Positions 1 to 8,899 are shown, counted from the stretch's first letter. The stretch: DNA of 64,000 nt from Paraburkholderia dioscoreae (GCF_902459535.1 NZ_LR699553.1:4402001-4466000), one strand, 5' to 3'. The notes: generated by a model from the sequence alone, not told the origin. Program-made: numbers and translations.

Positions 1-1127
1 GGCTCCTTGGATTCGGCCGGCGCCTTCACCTGCATCAGATACATGTCGTGGATCATGCTGCCGTCCTGACGGATGTAGCCCTTCGCGTAGAAGTCGTCGA
101 TCTTCGTCTTCTTCAGTTGCGCCATCACCTTGTCGGAGTCGGTCGAACCCACCGCCTTCACCGCATTCAGATAAGTGATGGTCGCCGAGTAGTCGGCCGC
201 CTGCAGGCTCGACGGCATCTTCTTTGTCTTGTCGAAGTAGCGCTCCGCCCACTTGCGAGTCGTGGCGTCCTTGTTCCAGTACCAGCTGTCCGTCAGCACG
301 AGACCCTGGGTGGTTTCGAGGCCCAGGCTATGGATATCGTCGATAAACACCAGCAGCGCGGCGAGCTTCATCGTCTTGGTGATGCCGAATTCCTTGGCCG
401 CCTTGATCGAGTTGATCGTGTCGCCGCCCGCATTCGCGAGGCCGAGAATCTGCGCCTTCGACGCCTGCGCCTGCAGCAGGAACGACGAGAAGTCGGACGC
501 CGACAGCGGATGGCGCACCGCGCCGAGTACCTGGCCGCCGTTCGCCTTCACCACGTCCGACGTGTTCTTCTCGAGCGCCTTGCCGAACGCATAGTCGGCC
601 GTGAGGAAGTACCAGGTCTTGCCGCCCTGCTTCGTCACCGCCGAACCCGTGCCCTTGGCCAGCGCCGTGGTGTCATACGCGTAGTGGATCGTGTACGGCG
701 TGCATTGCTCGTTGGTGAGCGTGTCGGCGCCCGCGCCGATGCTGATATACACCTTCTTCTTTTCGCCGGCCACGGTGTTCATCGACAAACCCGTTGCCGA
801 GTTCGTGCCGCCGATCAGCATATCCACCCCGTCGCGATCGAACCACTCGCGTGCGCGCGAGGCCGCGATGTCTGCCTTGTTCTGGTGATCGGCGTAGACC
901 ACGGTGATCGGCTTGCCGTTCACCTTGCCGCCGAAGTCCGCCACTGCCATGCGGATCGCTTCGAGGCCGCCCTGGCCGTCGATATCCGCATACAGACCCG
1001 ACATGTCGGTGATGAAGCCGATCTTCACCGAGTCGTCAGCCGCTTGCGCGCTGCCCATCGTCAAGGCGGCGCCGGCGGCGACCGCGAAACAAAGTGTGGC
1101 AAGCCGCGCGAGTGGGTTCTTTTTCAT
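1..1127 (-). CDS. LIV-type ABC transporter substrate-binding protein (partial)
   Basis: This is a periplasmic solute-binding protein of the branched-chain-amino-acid (LivK) type. About 375 codons are visible and the 3' end lies beyond the window edge. Residues 1 to about 29 form a signal peptide (MKKNPLARLATLC start, cleavage near SAQA-ADD), followed by a mature start VKIGFITDMSG typical of Peripla_BP_6 proteins. The ATG at 1127 has a strong AGGAG ribosome site just upstream. It follows livF in the same direction, so the two ATPases and this receptor are probably co-transcribed. The permease genes are not in the window and presumably follow. The substrate cannot be told from sequence; the neighbouring dehydrogenases suggest a carboxylate or alcohol rather than necessarily an amino acid. 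Confidence 0.85.
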   Translation of the reverse strand, partial: MKKNPLARLATLCFAVAAGAALTMGSAQAADDSVKIGFITDMSGLYADIDGQGGLEAIRMAVADFGGKVNGKPITVVYADHQNKADIAASRAREWFDRDGVDMLIGGTNSATGLSMNTVAGEKKKVYISIGAGADTLTNEQCTPYTIHYAYDTTALAKGTGSAVTKQGGKTWYFLTADYAFGKALEKNTSDVVKANGGQVLGAVRHPLSASDFSSFLLQAQASKAQILGLANAGGDTINSIKAAKEFGITKTMKLAALLVFIDDIHSLGLETTQGLVLTDSWYWNKDATTRKWAERYFDKTKKMPSSLQAADYSATITYLNAVKAVGSTDSDKVMAQLKKTKIDDFYAKGYIRQDGSMIHDMYLMQVKAPAESKE

Positions 1128-1180
1128 TCCTGTCTCCTGGTTTCTTCGCTTGTGGTTATCAGAGGCATTCAGGCGTTTTT

Positions 1181-1939
1181 TTATACGCCCAAAAGATCGT
1201 GCAGGATCGGCATCTTGGTTTCGAGCTCGCTCGCCCCGAAGTGCTCGACAATCGCGCCGTGCTCCATCACGTAGAAGCGATCGGCAAGCGGCGCGGCAAA
1301 GCGAAAATTCTGCTCGACCATCACCACGGTATAGCCGCGCGCCTTGAGCGTCATGATCATGCGTGCCAGTGCCTGAACGATGACAGGCGCGAGCCCTTCC
1401 GAGATTTCGTCGAGCAGCAGCAGGCTCGCACCGGTGCGCAGAATGCGCGCCACCGCGAGCATCTGCTGTTCGCCGCCCGAGAGCCGCGTACCCTGGCTCA
1501 TGCGGCGTTCATGCAGATTCGGAAACATCGAATAAATCTCTTCGAGCGACATCATGTGCGCCTTGTCCCCGACGGGCGGCGGCAACAGCAGGTTTTCCTC
1601 GCATGAGAGACTCGAAAAAATGCCGCGCTCTTCCGGACAGTAACCAATGCCGCAATGCGCGATGCGATGCGTGGGCAGATCGATGGTTTCACGTCCGCCA
1701 ATGCGGATCGAGCCGGTGCGCCGTCCGGTCAGGCCCATGATGGCGCGCAGCGTAGTGGTCCGCCCCGCGCCGTTGCGGCCCAGCAGCGTGACGACTTCGC
1801 CGCGGTTCACCGTCAGATCGACGCCATGCAGAATGTGGGACTCTCCGTACCACGCCTGCAATCCCTTGATGTCCAGCGCGGGAGCGGCGCCGTCCGTGCC
1901 GCTCACTTCGAGGCTTTCACGCTCGGCAATCGTATTCAT
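1181..1939 (-). CDS. ABC transporter ATP-binding protein, LivF type, with Arg in Walker A
   Basis: This is the second ATPase of a LIV-type importer (252 aa). The ABC signature LSGGEQQ is near residues 153-159 and Walker B LLLLDE near 173-178. The Walker A loop at residues 54-62 reads GRNGAGRTT, so the normally invariant lysine that binds ATP phosphates is Arg60 (codon CGG). The rest of the domain is intact and undamaged, so this is not an obvious pseudogene; the substitution may belong to a LivF subfamily. The start overlaps the livG stop by 4 bp (ATGA), which indicates translational coupling. The role as an importer ATPase is inferred from family and context. Confidence 0.85.
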   Translation of the reverse strand: MNTIAERESLEVSGTDGAAPALDIKGLQAWYGESHILHGVDLTVNRGEVVTLLGRNGAGRTTTLRAIMGLTGRRTGSIRIGGRETIDLPTHRIAHCGIGYCPEERGIFSSLSCEENLLLPPPVGDKAHMMSLEEIYSMFPNLHERRMSQGTRLSGGEQQMLAVARILRTGASLLLLDEISEGLAPVIVQALARMIMTLKARGYTVVMVEQNFRFAAPLADRFYVMEHGAIVEHFGASELETKMPILHDLLGV

Positions 1940-2715
1940 GCGTGGGCTCCGGCGAGCGCCGCGTCCGCGCTGCCCATATAGGCTTGCATCACGAGCGGAT
2001 TCTTCGACACCTCGGCGTAACTGCCTTCGGCGAGCACTTCGCCCCGTTGCAGCACGGTAATCGTGTCGGAGATGCCGGCGATCACATTCATGTTGTGCTC
2101 GACCATCAGGATCGTGCGGCCGCTCGATACTTTTTTGATCAGCGCCGTCACGCGATCGACGTCTTCATGGCCCATGCCTTGCGTCGGCTCGTCGAGCAGC
2201 ATGAGTTCCGGCTCCATCGCGAGCGTAGTGGCGATTTCCAGCGCGCGCTTGCGGCCGTAGGAAAGCTCGACCGTCAATACATCGGCGAAATCGGTCAAAC
2301 CGACCTGCGTGAGCAGATCCATTGCACGATCATCGAGTTGGCGCAGCGTGCGCTCGCTCTTCCAGAAATGGAATGCCGTGCCCAGTTGCCGCTGCAGGCC
2401 GATGCGCACATTTTGCAATGCCGTCAGATGCGGAAAGACAGCGGAAATCTGGAACGAGCGGATGATGCCGCGCCGTGCGATCTGCGCGGGCCGCTCGCCC
2501 GTGATGTCGATACCGTTGAAAACGATCTGACCCGCAGTGGGTTCGAGAAATTTGGTGAGCAGATTGAAGCAGGTGGTCTTGCCTGCCCCATTAGGGCCGA
2601 TCAGCGCATGGATCGAGCCACGGCGCACGCGCAGGTTCACACCGTTCACGGCGATAAAGCCTTTGAACTCACGGGTGAGGCCGCGCGTTTCGAGAATCGT
2701 ATCGCCGAGAATCAT
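1936..2715 (-). CDS. ABC transporter ATP-binding protein, LivG type
   Basis: This is the first ATPase of the LIV-type importer (259 aa from the chosen start). Walker A GPNGAGKTT is at residues 40-48. The signature is the LivG-style LSYGRKRALEIA rather than LSGGQ, and Walker B is LMLLDEP. The chosen ATG at 2715 has a good ribosome site (GGAAGGG) a few bases upstream. An in-frame ATG at 2727 would add four residues but lacks a ribosome site. It sits between the GMC oxidoreductase gene upstream and livF downstream, overlapping livF by 4 bp. It carries the normal lysine, so the transporter would pair one standard and one Arg-containing Walker A subunit. Confidence 0.85.
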   Translation of the reverse strand: MILGDTILETRGLTREFKGFIAVNGVNLRVRRGSIHALIGPNGAGKTTCFNLLTKFLEPTAGQIVFNGIDITGERPAQIARRGIIRSFQISAVFPHLTALQNVRIGLQRQLGTAFHFWKSERTLRQLDDRAMDLLTQVGLTDFADVLTVELSYGRKRALEIATTLAMEPELMLLDEPTQGMGHEDVDRVTALIKKVSSGRTILMVEHNMNVIAGISDTITVLQRGEVLAEGSYAEVSKNPLVMQAYMGSADAALAGAHA

Positions 2716-2952
2716 GTTCCCTTCCATACGGAGTAAGGCGAAGCATTACGATCTTCCGCGCGAACCGCCGCGCGACTTTTTTTGACGGCGGCACCCCGTG
2801 CACGCTCGTTGGCGTGCTGCACCAATGCGGACGGTAATCCTTGGGGCGGCACGCAGCATGGCTGCCATTGTCGCGCCAATGATGCAGCGCATTCATTGGG
2901 ATTTGCACTTAGTGGATGATGCCCGTCCCGAACATGGCCGTGCGCACGAGAT

Positions 2953-2972
2953 GCCCGCCGTGCAGGGCGGGC
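2953..2972. other. Intercistronic hairpin
   Basis: A 7-bp perfect inverted repeat GCCCGCC/GGCGGGC (2953-2959 and 2966-2972) lies in the 287-bp gap between the GMC gene and livG. No T-run follows on either strand, so it is not a standard intrinsic terminator. It could be a processing or stabilising hairpin that sets relative expression within the operon. Nothing else is evident in this gap apart from the livG ribosome site. Confidence 0.35.
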
Positions 2973-3002
2973 GTCTATCTCATGCGCGTCGCATGTCAAT
3001 TG

Positions 3003-4718
3003 TCACACTGCGAATACGGAAGGCGCTGGGTTGGTTTGCGCCACGGAACCGCCGGCCACGCGCGCACGGCGATCCTCGCGGATCATGTCGCTGGCGCGCT
3101 CCGCGATCATCAGCGTGGGCGAATTGGTGTTGCCCGAGGTGATGGTCGGCATGACAGATGCATCGACCACGCGCAGTCCGTCAACACCGATAACCCGTAG
3201 CCGGTTGTCGACCACCGCGCCTGGATCGTCGGTCGTACCCATGCGGCAGGTGCCGACCGGATGGAAGATGGTCGTGCCGACCGCGCCGGCAGCCTGCTGC
3301 AACTCTTCTTCGGTCTGGTACTGGATGCCCGGCAAGATCTCTTGCGGACGATAGCGTGCAAGCGCCGGCGCCGCGGCAATGCGACGCGTGAGACGCAGTG
3401 CGTTGGCGGCAACGTGCCGATCGTAATCGGTGGAGAGATAGTTCGGTGCGATCAACGGCGGCGCTGAAGCATCGGCCGATTCGATGTGAATGCTGCCGCG
3501 CGAAGTGGGCCGCAACTGGCACACCGACGCGGTGAACGCATTGAACCGATGCAGTGGTTCGCCGAAACGATCGAGCGAAAGCGGCTGGACGTGATATTCG
3601 AGGTCGGGCCGCGTGAGCGAGCGATCATTCGGATCGGACCTGGCAAACGCGCCGAGTTGCGACGGCGACATCGACATGGGGCCGCTTCGGAACAGCGCGT
3701 ACTGCAGGCCGATCATCAGCTTGCCCCACCAATGCGCGGACGCGGTGTTGAGCGTGCGTACGCCGTCGACTTTGTAGGCCATGCGCAATTGCAAATGGTC
3801 CTGCAGGTTTTCTCCGACGCCACGCAGATCGTTGACGACCTCGATGCCCAGGTTCTGCAGACGCGCGCCATTGCCGATGCCGGACAGTTCGAGCAATTGC
3901 GGCGAGTTGACAGCTCCTGAGCTCAGGATCACTTCACAGCGAGCTTTGGCCAGATAGTCCGTATTGTCGCCGCGATATTCGACGCCCGTGCAACGGCGTC
4001 CTTCGAATACCACGCGCTGCGTGTGCGCGCCGGTGATGACCGTGAGATTCGGCCGCTTGAGTGCGGGACGCAAAAATGCCTTCGATGCATTCCAGCGAAT
4101 GCCGCGTTTCTGATTGACGTCGAAGTAGCCGACGCCGGTATTGTCGCCGCGGTTGAAGTCGTCGGTGGCGGGAATACCGGCCTCTTGCGCGGCGCGCGAA
4201 AACTCTTCGAGAATTTTCCATTTCAACCGCTGTTTCTCGACGCGCCACGGCCCGCCCGCGCCATGCGATTCGCTCGCGCCGGCGTAATGATCTTCGCTAC
4301 GCCTGAAGACCGGCAGCACCGAGTTCCAGGACCAGGATGAGTCGTTGGTGACGCGCGCCCATTCATCGTAGTCTTCGCGCTGACCACGCATGTAGATCAT
4401 GCCGTTGATGGACGAACTACCGCCTAATACGCGTCCGCGTGGATACGAAAGCGCGCGGCCATTGAGCCCGGGTTCGGACTGTGTTTTGTAAAGCCAGTCC
4501 GTACGCGGATTGCCGATGCAATAGAGGTAGCCGACCGGCACGTGAATCCAGTGGTAATCGTCCTTGCCGCCTGCCTCGAGCAGCAACACCTGCACGTCCG
4601 GATCTTCGGTCAGGCGATTGGCCAGCACACAGCCCGCCGTCCCCGCGCCCACGATGATGTAGTCGAACTCGCCTTCGAGCCGCCGGGCAGTCTCGGGCGT
4701 CGTGTCGGTATAGCTCAT
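3003..4718 (-). CDS. GMC-family FAD-dependent alcohol/choline dehydrogenase
   Basis: This 571-aa flavoenzyme belongs to the glucose-methanol-choline family and would oxidise an alcohol to an aldehyde. The N-terminal FAD-binding motif GAGTAG is at residues 24-29, and GMC signature 1 (PRGRVLGGSSSINGMIYMRG) is near residue 93. The C-terminal active-site histidine is in HPVGTCRMG and the asparagine segment is SGNTNSPTLMIAER. The ATG at 4718 is preceded by TAGGAGACTGAACA, a good ribosome site. It lies between mmsA and the LIV transporter, all on the minus strand. The pairing with an acylating aldehyde dehydrogenase suggests a route alcohol to aldehyde to acyl-CoA for the imported compound. Family assignment is secure; calling it BetA would over-reach. 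Confidence 0.9.
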   Translation of the reverse strand: MSYTDTTPETARRLEGEFDYIIVGAGTAGCVLANRLTEDPDVQVLLLEAGGKDDYHWIHVPVGYLYCIGNPRTDWLYKTQSEPGLNGRALSYPRGRVLGGSSSINGMIYMRGQREDYDEWARVTNDSSWSWNSVLPVFRRSEDHYAGASESHGAGGPWRVEKQRLKWKILEEFSRAAQEAGIPATDDFNRGDNTGVGYFDVNQKRGIRWNASKAFLRPALKRPNLTVITGAHTQRVVFEGRRCTGVEYRGDNTDYLAKARCEVILSSGAVNSPQLLELSGIGNGARLQNLGIEVVNDLRGVGENLQDHLQLRMAYKVDGVRTLNTASAHWWGKLMIGLQYALFRSGPMSMSPSQLGAFARSDPNDRSLTRPDLEYHVQPLSLDRFGEPLHRFNAFTASVCQLRPTSRGSIHIESADASAPPLIAPNYLSTDYDRHVAANALRLTRRIAAAPALARYRPQEILPGIQYQTEEELQQAAGAVGTTIFHPVGTCRMGTTDDPGAVVDNRLRVIGVDGLRVVDASVMPTITSGNTNSPTLMIAERASDMIREDRRARVAGGSVAQTNPAPSVFAV

Positions 4719-4748
4719 TGTTCAGTCTCCTAAGCTTTTTTGGGCGAT

Positions 4749-4773
4749 CGGTTGCATGGTCGCCATGCAACCG
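4749..4773. repeat. Perfect 11-bp inverted repeat between mmsA and the GMC gene
   Basis: CGGTTGCATGG (4749-4759) and CCATGCAACCG (4763-4773) form a perfect 11-bp hairpin with a TCG loop in the intercistronic space of the operon. It ends about 30 nt before the GMC gene start. No U-tract follows on the minus strand, so a terminator is unlikely. It could be an RNA-processing or mRNA-stability hairpin, or a protein-binding palindrome. Confidence 0.5.
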
Positions 4774-4843
4774 CGCCGTTAGGCTCTGATTGTTTTTTGC
4801 CTTCTTTCCGCGGGTTCGTCGTCTGTTCCGCTACTACGTCACG

Positions 4844-6382
4844 CTACTTGGCCACCGGCATGGTGAACTCGGCACCCTTGGCGATGCTGTCCGGCCAGCG
4901 CTGCATGATGCTCTTGTAGCGGGTGTAGAACCGCACGCCCTCTTCACCATACGCATGATGGTCGCCGAAGAGGGACTTTTTCCAGCCGCCAAACGAATGC
5001 CACGCCATCGGCACGGGAATCGGTACGTTAATGCCTACCATGCCGATCTGGATCTGTCGCGAGAATGCGCGAGCGATGCCGCCATCGGACGTGAACAGCG
5101 ACACGCCGTTGGCAAACTCATTCGCGTTGATGAGTTCCACCGCCGAAGCAAAATCCGGCACACGCACCACACAGAGCACAGGTCCGAAAATCTCCTCGCG
5201 ATAAATCTTCATGTCGGTCGAGACATTGTCGAACAACGTGCCGCCGAGAAAGAAACCCTTCTCGTGGCCGCTGACCTGATGGCCTCGTCCATCGACAACC
5301 AGCTTCGCGCCCGCCGCAACGCCGGAATCGATATAGCCCACCACTTTCTCGCGATGCACCGCCGTGACCAACGGTCCCATCTCGGCATCCGACTCCATGC
5401 CGTTGAGAATCTTCAGGCTCTTCACGCGCGGTGTGAGCCGCTCGACCAGGTCATCGGCGATATGTCCGACGGCGACGGCCACCGAAATCGCCATGCAGCG
5501 CTCGCCCGCCGAGCCGTAGGCCGCGCCGATCAACGCGTCGACCGCCTGATCGAGATCCGCGTCGGGCATCACCACCAGATGATTCTTCGCTCCGCCCAAA
5601 GCCTGCACACGCTTGCCGTGCTTCGTGCCTTCCGTGTAGATGTATTCGGCGATGGGCGTCGAACCGACAAACGACAATGCGCTGACGTCCGGATGCACGA
5701 GCAGCGCATCGACCGCGACCTTGTCGCCGTGCACGACGTTGAAGACGCCATCCGGTAAACCGGCCTCCTTCAACAATTCGGCAAGCCGGCTCGAACAGGA
5801 CGGATCACGCTCCGACGGTTTCAGCACGAATGTGTTGCCGCACGCAATCGCGACGGGGAACATCCAGCACGGCACCATCATCGGAAAATTGAAGGGCGTA
5901 ATGCCGGCCACCACACCGAGCGGCTGACGCAGATTCCAGTTGTCGATGCCGCCGCCGATCTGATCGGTGAAGTCGGTCTTCAACAGATTCGGAATGCCGC
6001 ATGCGAATTCGACGATTTCGATGCCGCGCATCACTTCGCCCTTCGCGTCCGAAAACACCTTGCCGTGCTCACGCGTGATCAGTTCCGCGAGTTCGTCGTG
6101 GTGACGGTCGAGCAGTTCCTTGAACCTGAACAGGACACGCGCCCGCTTGATCGGCGCGGTTTCGCTCCATGCGGCAAACGCGTCTTTGGCCGCGGCGACG
6201 GCTGCATCCACTTCCGCGACGCTCGCGAGCGGCACGCGTGCGCTCACGCTGCCTTGCGCAGGATTGAAGACGTCGCCGAAGCGCCCGCTCGTGCCTTCGA
6301 CGGTCTTGCCGTTGATGAAATGTGTCAGCGCACTTGCGCTCTTCGTGCTGCGCACGGCTTCGTCCTGATATGTCTCGCTCAT
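4844..6382 (-). CDS. mmsA: CoA-acylating methylmalonate-semialdehyde dehydrogenase
   Basis: This 512-aa aldehyde dehydrogenase belongs to the MmsA/IolA branch, which converts malonate or methylmalonate semialdehyde to acetyl- or propionyl-CoA. The catalytic cysteine is in GSAGERCMAIS, and the region holding the general-base glutamate of ordinary ALDHs reads GGAKNH, as in CoA-dependent MmsA enzymes. The ATG at 6382 follows a purine-rich AGGAAAGAGGACAAC. It is the first gene of the minus-strand operon and is transcribed divergently from a LysR gene. Valine or myo-inositol degradation are the usual contexts, but no other gene of either pathway is here, so the substrate is inferred only as a semialdehyde produced by the adjacent GMC enzyme. 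Confidence 0.9.
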   Translation of the reverse strand: MSETYQDEAVRSTKSASALTHFINGKTVEGTSGRFGDVFNPAQGSVSARVPLASVAEVDAAVAAAKDAFAAWSETAPIKRARVLFRFKELLDRHHDELAELITREHGKVFSDAKGEVMRGIEIVEFACGIPNLLKTDFTDQIGGGIDNWNLRQPLGVVAGITPFNFPMMVPCWMFPVAIACGNTFVLKPSERDPSCSSRLAELLKEAGLPDGVFNVVHGDKVAVDALLVHPDVSALSFVGSTPIAEYIYTEGTKHGKRVQALGGAKNHLVVMPDADLDQAVDALIGAAYGSAGERCMAISVAVAVGHIADDLVERLTPRVKSLKILNGMESDAEMGPLVTAVHREKVVGYIDSGVAAGAKLVVDGRGHQVSGHEKGFFLGGTLFDNVSTDMKIYREEIFGPVLCVVRVPDFASAVELINANEFANGVSLFTSDGGIARAFSRQIQIGMVGINVPIPVPMAWHSFGGWKKSLFGDHHAYGEEGVRFYTRYKSIMQRWPDSIAKGAEFTMPVAK

Positions 6383-6481
6383 GTTGTCCTCTTTCCTGAG
6401 AAGTCTTCCGCCCCTGCGCCCACGGCTCGATCAAGGCGTGCTGAAGGTGAAGCGTACGGCGCTTCCGGTCGACAAATCCAA

Positions 6482-6494
6482 TGAGTAATGCTCA
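6482..6494. promoter_or_regulatory. Candidate LysR operator (T-N11-A)
   Basis: TGAGTAATGCTCA is an inverted repeat (TGAG/CTCA) with the T-N11-A spacing typical of LysR-type boxes. It lies in the 143-bp divergent space between mmsA and the LysR gene, about 30 bp before the LysR start. Binding is inferred from pattern and position only. Confidence 0.5.
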
Positions 6495-6525
6495 ACTGCA
6501 TCATAAGGCGCGCTAATATCAGGGC

Positions 6526-7425
6526 ATGGATCTGACTCTGCTCCGGGCGTTCGTCACCGTGGCACGCGAGGGCAACCTCACGCGTGCCGCAGTGCAGCTT
6601 CACCTGACCCAACCCGCCGTCAGCCTGCAAATCAAGCATTTGCAGGAGACGCTCGGCGTGACGCTGTTCACGCGGACTTCGCACGGGCTCTCGCTCACGC
6701 GCGACGGCCAGGCGCTGCTGCCGCACGCCGAGCGCGCGCTCGGCGCGGCGAGCGACGTGCAGCGGGCCGCGCAATCGCTGCGCCACGAAGTGCGCGGACG
6801 ATTGCGGATCGGCACGATCCTCGACCCGGCGTTTCTGCGCCTCGGCGGTTTTCTGAAGCAACTGGTGGAAACCTGGCCGCGCATCGAAACGGCCTTGCGT
6901 CATGGCATGTCGGGCTGGGTGCTGGATCAGGTTCGCGCGGGTGAACTGGATGTCGGCTACTACATCGGCCTGCCGTCCGAAGACGAACCGCGCGAGGGCC
7001 CCGCGTTTCATGCCGTCACGCTCACTCAGTTCCAGTATCGCGTGCTGGCGCCGGCCGGCTGGAAAGACCGCGTCAAAGGCGCGCGCGACTGGCGTTCGCT
7101 CGCCGCCCTGCCGTGGATCTGGACACCGCCCGCGTCGGCGCATAACCGCTTGTTGTCGCGCTGCTTCGACGAGGCCGGGGTCAAGCCCATCAAGGTGGCG
7201 GAAGTGGATCAGGAGCCGTCGATGCTCGACCTGGTGAAGTCCGGCGTGGGTCTCACGCTCGCACGCGACGCCACTGCGATCGCCGAAGCGCATGCGCACG
7301 CGCTGACCATCGTGGAAGGCGTGACGGTGCCGACCCAGCTCAGCTTCGTCACGCTCGCGCAGCGCAAGGAGGAACCGGCGATTGCGGCGGCGCTGAAGCT
7401 GATCGAGCAGCAATGGGCGACTTGA
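6526..7425 (+). CDS. LysR-family transcriptional regulator
   Basis: This is a 299-aa LysR regulator. The winged-helix segment near residues 16-58 (NLTRAAVQLHLTQPAVSLQI) is followed by a periplasmic-binding-protein-like effector domain. The ATG at 6526 fits the family start MDLTLLRAFVTVAREG. It is divergent from mmsA, so it most likely controls the mmsA-GMC-LIV operon and itself through the shared upstream space. The inducer is unknown and may be the transported substrate or an intermediate. Confidence 0.9.
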   Translation: MDLTLLRAFVTVAREGNLTRAAVQLHLTQPAVSLQIKHLQETLGVTLFTRTSHGLSLTRDGQALLPHAERALGAASDVQRAAQSLRHEVRGRLRIGTILDPAFLRLGGFLKQLVETWPRIETALRHGMSGWVLDQVRAGELDVGYYIGLPSEDEPREGPAFHAVTLTQFQYRVLAPAGWKDRVKGARDWRSLAALPWIWTPPASAHNRLLSRCFDEAGVKPIKVAEVDQEPSMLDLVKSGVGLTLARDATAIAEAHAHALTIVEGVTVPTQLSFVTLAQRKEEPAIAAALKLIEQQWAT

Positions 7426-7777
7426 ACGGTACGCGAACGGCTGCCGGGTGAAGCGCGACATGCCGTCTGGGCGCTAAAGACCGCCAGGCGAGCGATATGA
7501 GCCGTTCTCATGATGGCCGCAAACCGCTGCGGTCCTCCTCGCTGTCTCCTTGCGCAGCGCCTTCGCTGGCTCCCGTCTATGAGCACGATCGCCCACCGCG
7601 TCCATCTACCCCGCATCTGAAACCACACCGTCACGCAGTTTTTGTTAGATTGAGGGTTCGCGCTCATGCGCCGGCCCCGCATCGTTTTCCATTCCGCTTG
7701 ACTTTGTCCTTCCCGGCAGCTTCGCCCCGGCAACACCGGAAGTCGCCGACCACTCCATCCTTCGACAGGAGCCTGAC
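7426..7777. other. Intergenic stretch, 352 bp
   Basis: Lies between the LysR gene and the CYTH gene. I found no convincing gene, terminator hairpin or repeat. The last 30 bases provide the CYTH ribosome site (CGACAGGAGCCTGAC). Confidence 0.4.
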
Positions 7778-8314
7778 ATGGCACGCAACATTGAAATCAA
7801 AGCCCGCGCCCAGCATTTCGAGCAACTCCGCGAACGCGCGGCGCAGCTCGCGCCGGACGCTCCGCTGATCTTCCGCCAACAGGACTTTTTCTACGACGTG
7901 CCGCGTGGCCGCCTGAAGCTGCGCCAGTTCGACGACGGCACGCCGGCTGAACTGATCTTCTACCAGCGCGACGACCGCGACGGCCCGAAGGCCTCCTATT
8001 ACACGCGCAGCCCGGTGACCAACCCGGAAGCCATGCACGCGCTGCTTGCCACCGCGCTGACCACGCGCGGCATCGTCACCAAGGAACGGCATGTGTATCT
8101 GACCGGGCGCACGCGAATCCATCTGGACCGGGTGGACGGTTTGGGCGACTTCGTCGAACTCGAAGTCGTGCTTGCCCAGGACGACGACGAAGAAGGCGGC
8201 CACGCCGAAGCACATGCCATGTTCGCCACGCTCGGCGTACCGGAATCGGATCTGGTGGCGGTGGCCTACGTCGATCTGCTGAGCCCGGACAGCGAGCCGA
8301 AGCAAGCGGCGTAG
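7778..8314 (+). CDS. CYTH-domain (class IV adenylate cyclase / triphosphatase-like) protein
   Basis: This 178-aa protein is essentially one CYTH domain, a triphosphate tunnel fold. The N-terminal MARNIEIKAR carries the ExExK-type metal/phosphate motif in shortened form. Charged strands follow (KLRQF, ELIFYQR, RTRIHLDRVDGLGDFVELEVVL), characteristic of the tunnel wall. Family members are adenylate cyclases, thiamine triphosphatases or inorganic triphosphatases, and sequence alone does not decide among them. An AGGAG site sits just before the ATG. It stands alone, with no related enzyme nearby. Confidence 0.8.
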   Translation: MARNIEIKARAQHFEQLRERAAQLAPDAPLIFRQQDFFYDVPRGRLKLRQFDDGTPAELIFYQRDDRDGPKASYYTRSPVTNPEAMHALLATALTTRGIVTKERHVYLTGRTRIHLDRVDGLGDFVELEVVLAQDDDEEGGHAEAHAMFATLGVPESDLVAVAYVDLLSPDSEPKQAA

Positions 8315-8378
8315 AACCAGGGCGCGATGCGCCGCGGGGCGGACTCCGCGCGAGCGGCGCCGCCCTCATGCCGCCACA

Positions 8379-8870
8379 TCAAGCGGCGGCTGTACCCGGC
8401 GACAGATGACCGAGCGGCAATGGTCCGTTGCGCTTGAAGGTAGTGAGCACGATATTCGAGCGCACGCTATCGACGCCCGGCACACGCATCAGCTTCTTCA
8501 TCACGAACGTCGACAGATAATTCAGATCGGGCGCGACGATGCGCAACAGATAGTCGGCGTCGCCCACCACGGCATGACATTCGAGCACTTCAGGCAGCAC
8601 GTCGATCTGTTGCTGGAATTGCTCGATGATCGAGTCGCCGTGGTGCTTCAATTTCAGACTGGTGAACGCGGTCACGCCGAGCCCGAGCTTTTCCGGCCGC
8701 AACACGACGCGATAGCCGTCCACCACGCCCATCTGTTCCAGACGCTGCAAGCGCCGTCCAATCTGCGACGGTGACAGCGGCACCTGCTCGGCCAGTTGCT
8801 GATGGGTTGCCCGGCCGAAGCGCTGAAGCACCTCCAGTAGCGCAAGATCGAAGTGATCCAGTTCTAACAT
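8379..8870 (-). CDS. Lrp/AsnC-family regulator, divergent from phhA
   Basis: This 163-aa regulator has an N-terminal helix-turn-helix (HQQLAEQVPLSPSQIGRRLQRLE) and a C-terminal RAM/AsnC domain (VLECHAVVGDADYLLRIV). I chose the ATG at 8870, giving the family-like MLELDHFDLALLEVL; an in-frame ATG at 8885 adds MRIFD without a ribosome site. It is divergent from phhA, which suggests it is the aromatic-amino-acid-responsive regulator of phenylalanine hydroxylase, a role played by the sigma54 activator PhhR in Pseudomonas. That role is inferred from position. Confidence 0.85.
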   Translation of the reverse strand: MLELDHFDLALLEVLQRFGRATHQQLAEQVPLSPSQIGRRLQRLEQMGVVDGYRVVLRPEKLGLGVTAFTSLKLKHHGDSIIEQFQQQIDVLPEVLECHAVVGDADYLLRIVAPDLNYLSTFVMKKLMRVPGVDSVRSNIVLTTFKRNGPLPLGHLSPGTAAA

Positions 8871-8899
8871 GTCGAATATCCGCATTGAATAGCCATTTG

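Noticed and set aside
1181..1939. LivF as a pseudogene because of the Walker A change
   Set aside because: The frame, signature and Walker B are intact and the start is coupled to livG, so it looks functional.
2953..2972. Terminator between GMC gene and livG
   Set aside because: The hairpin has no U-tract in either direction, so it was recorded only as a hairpin.
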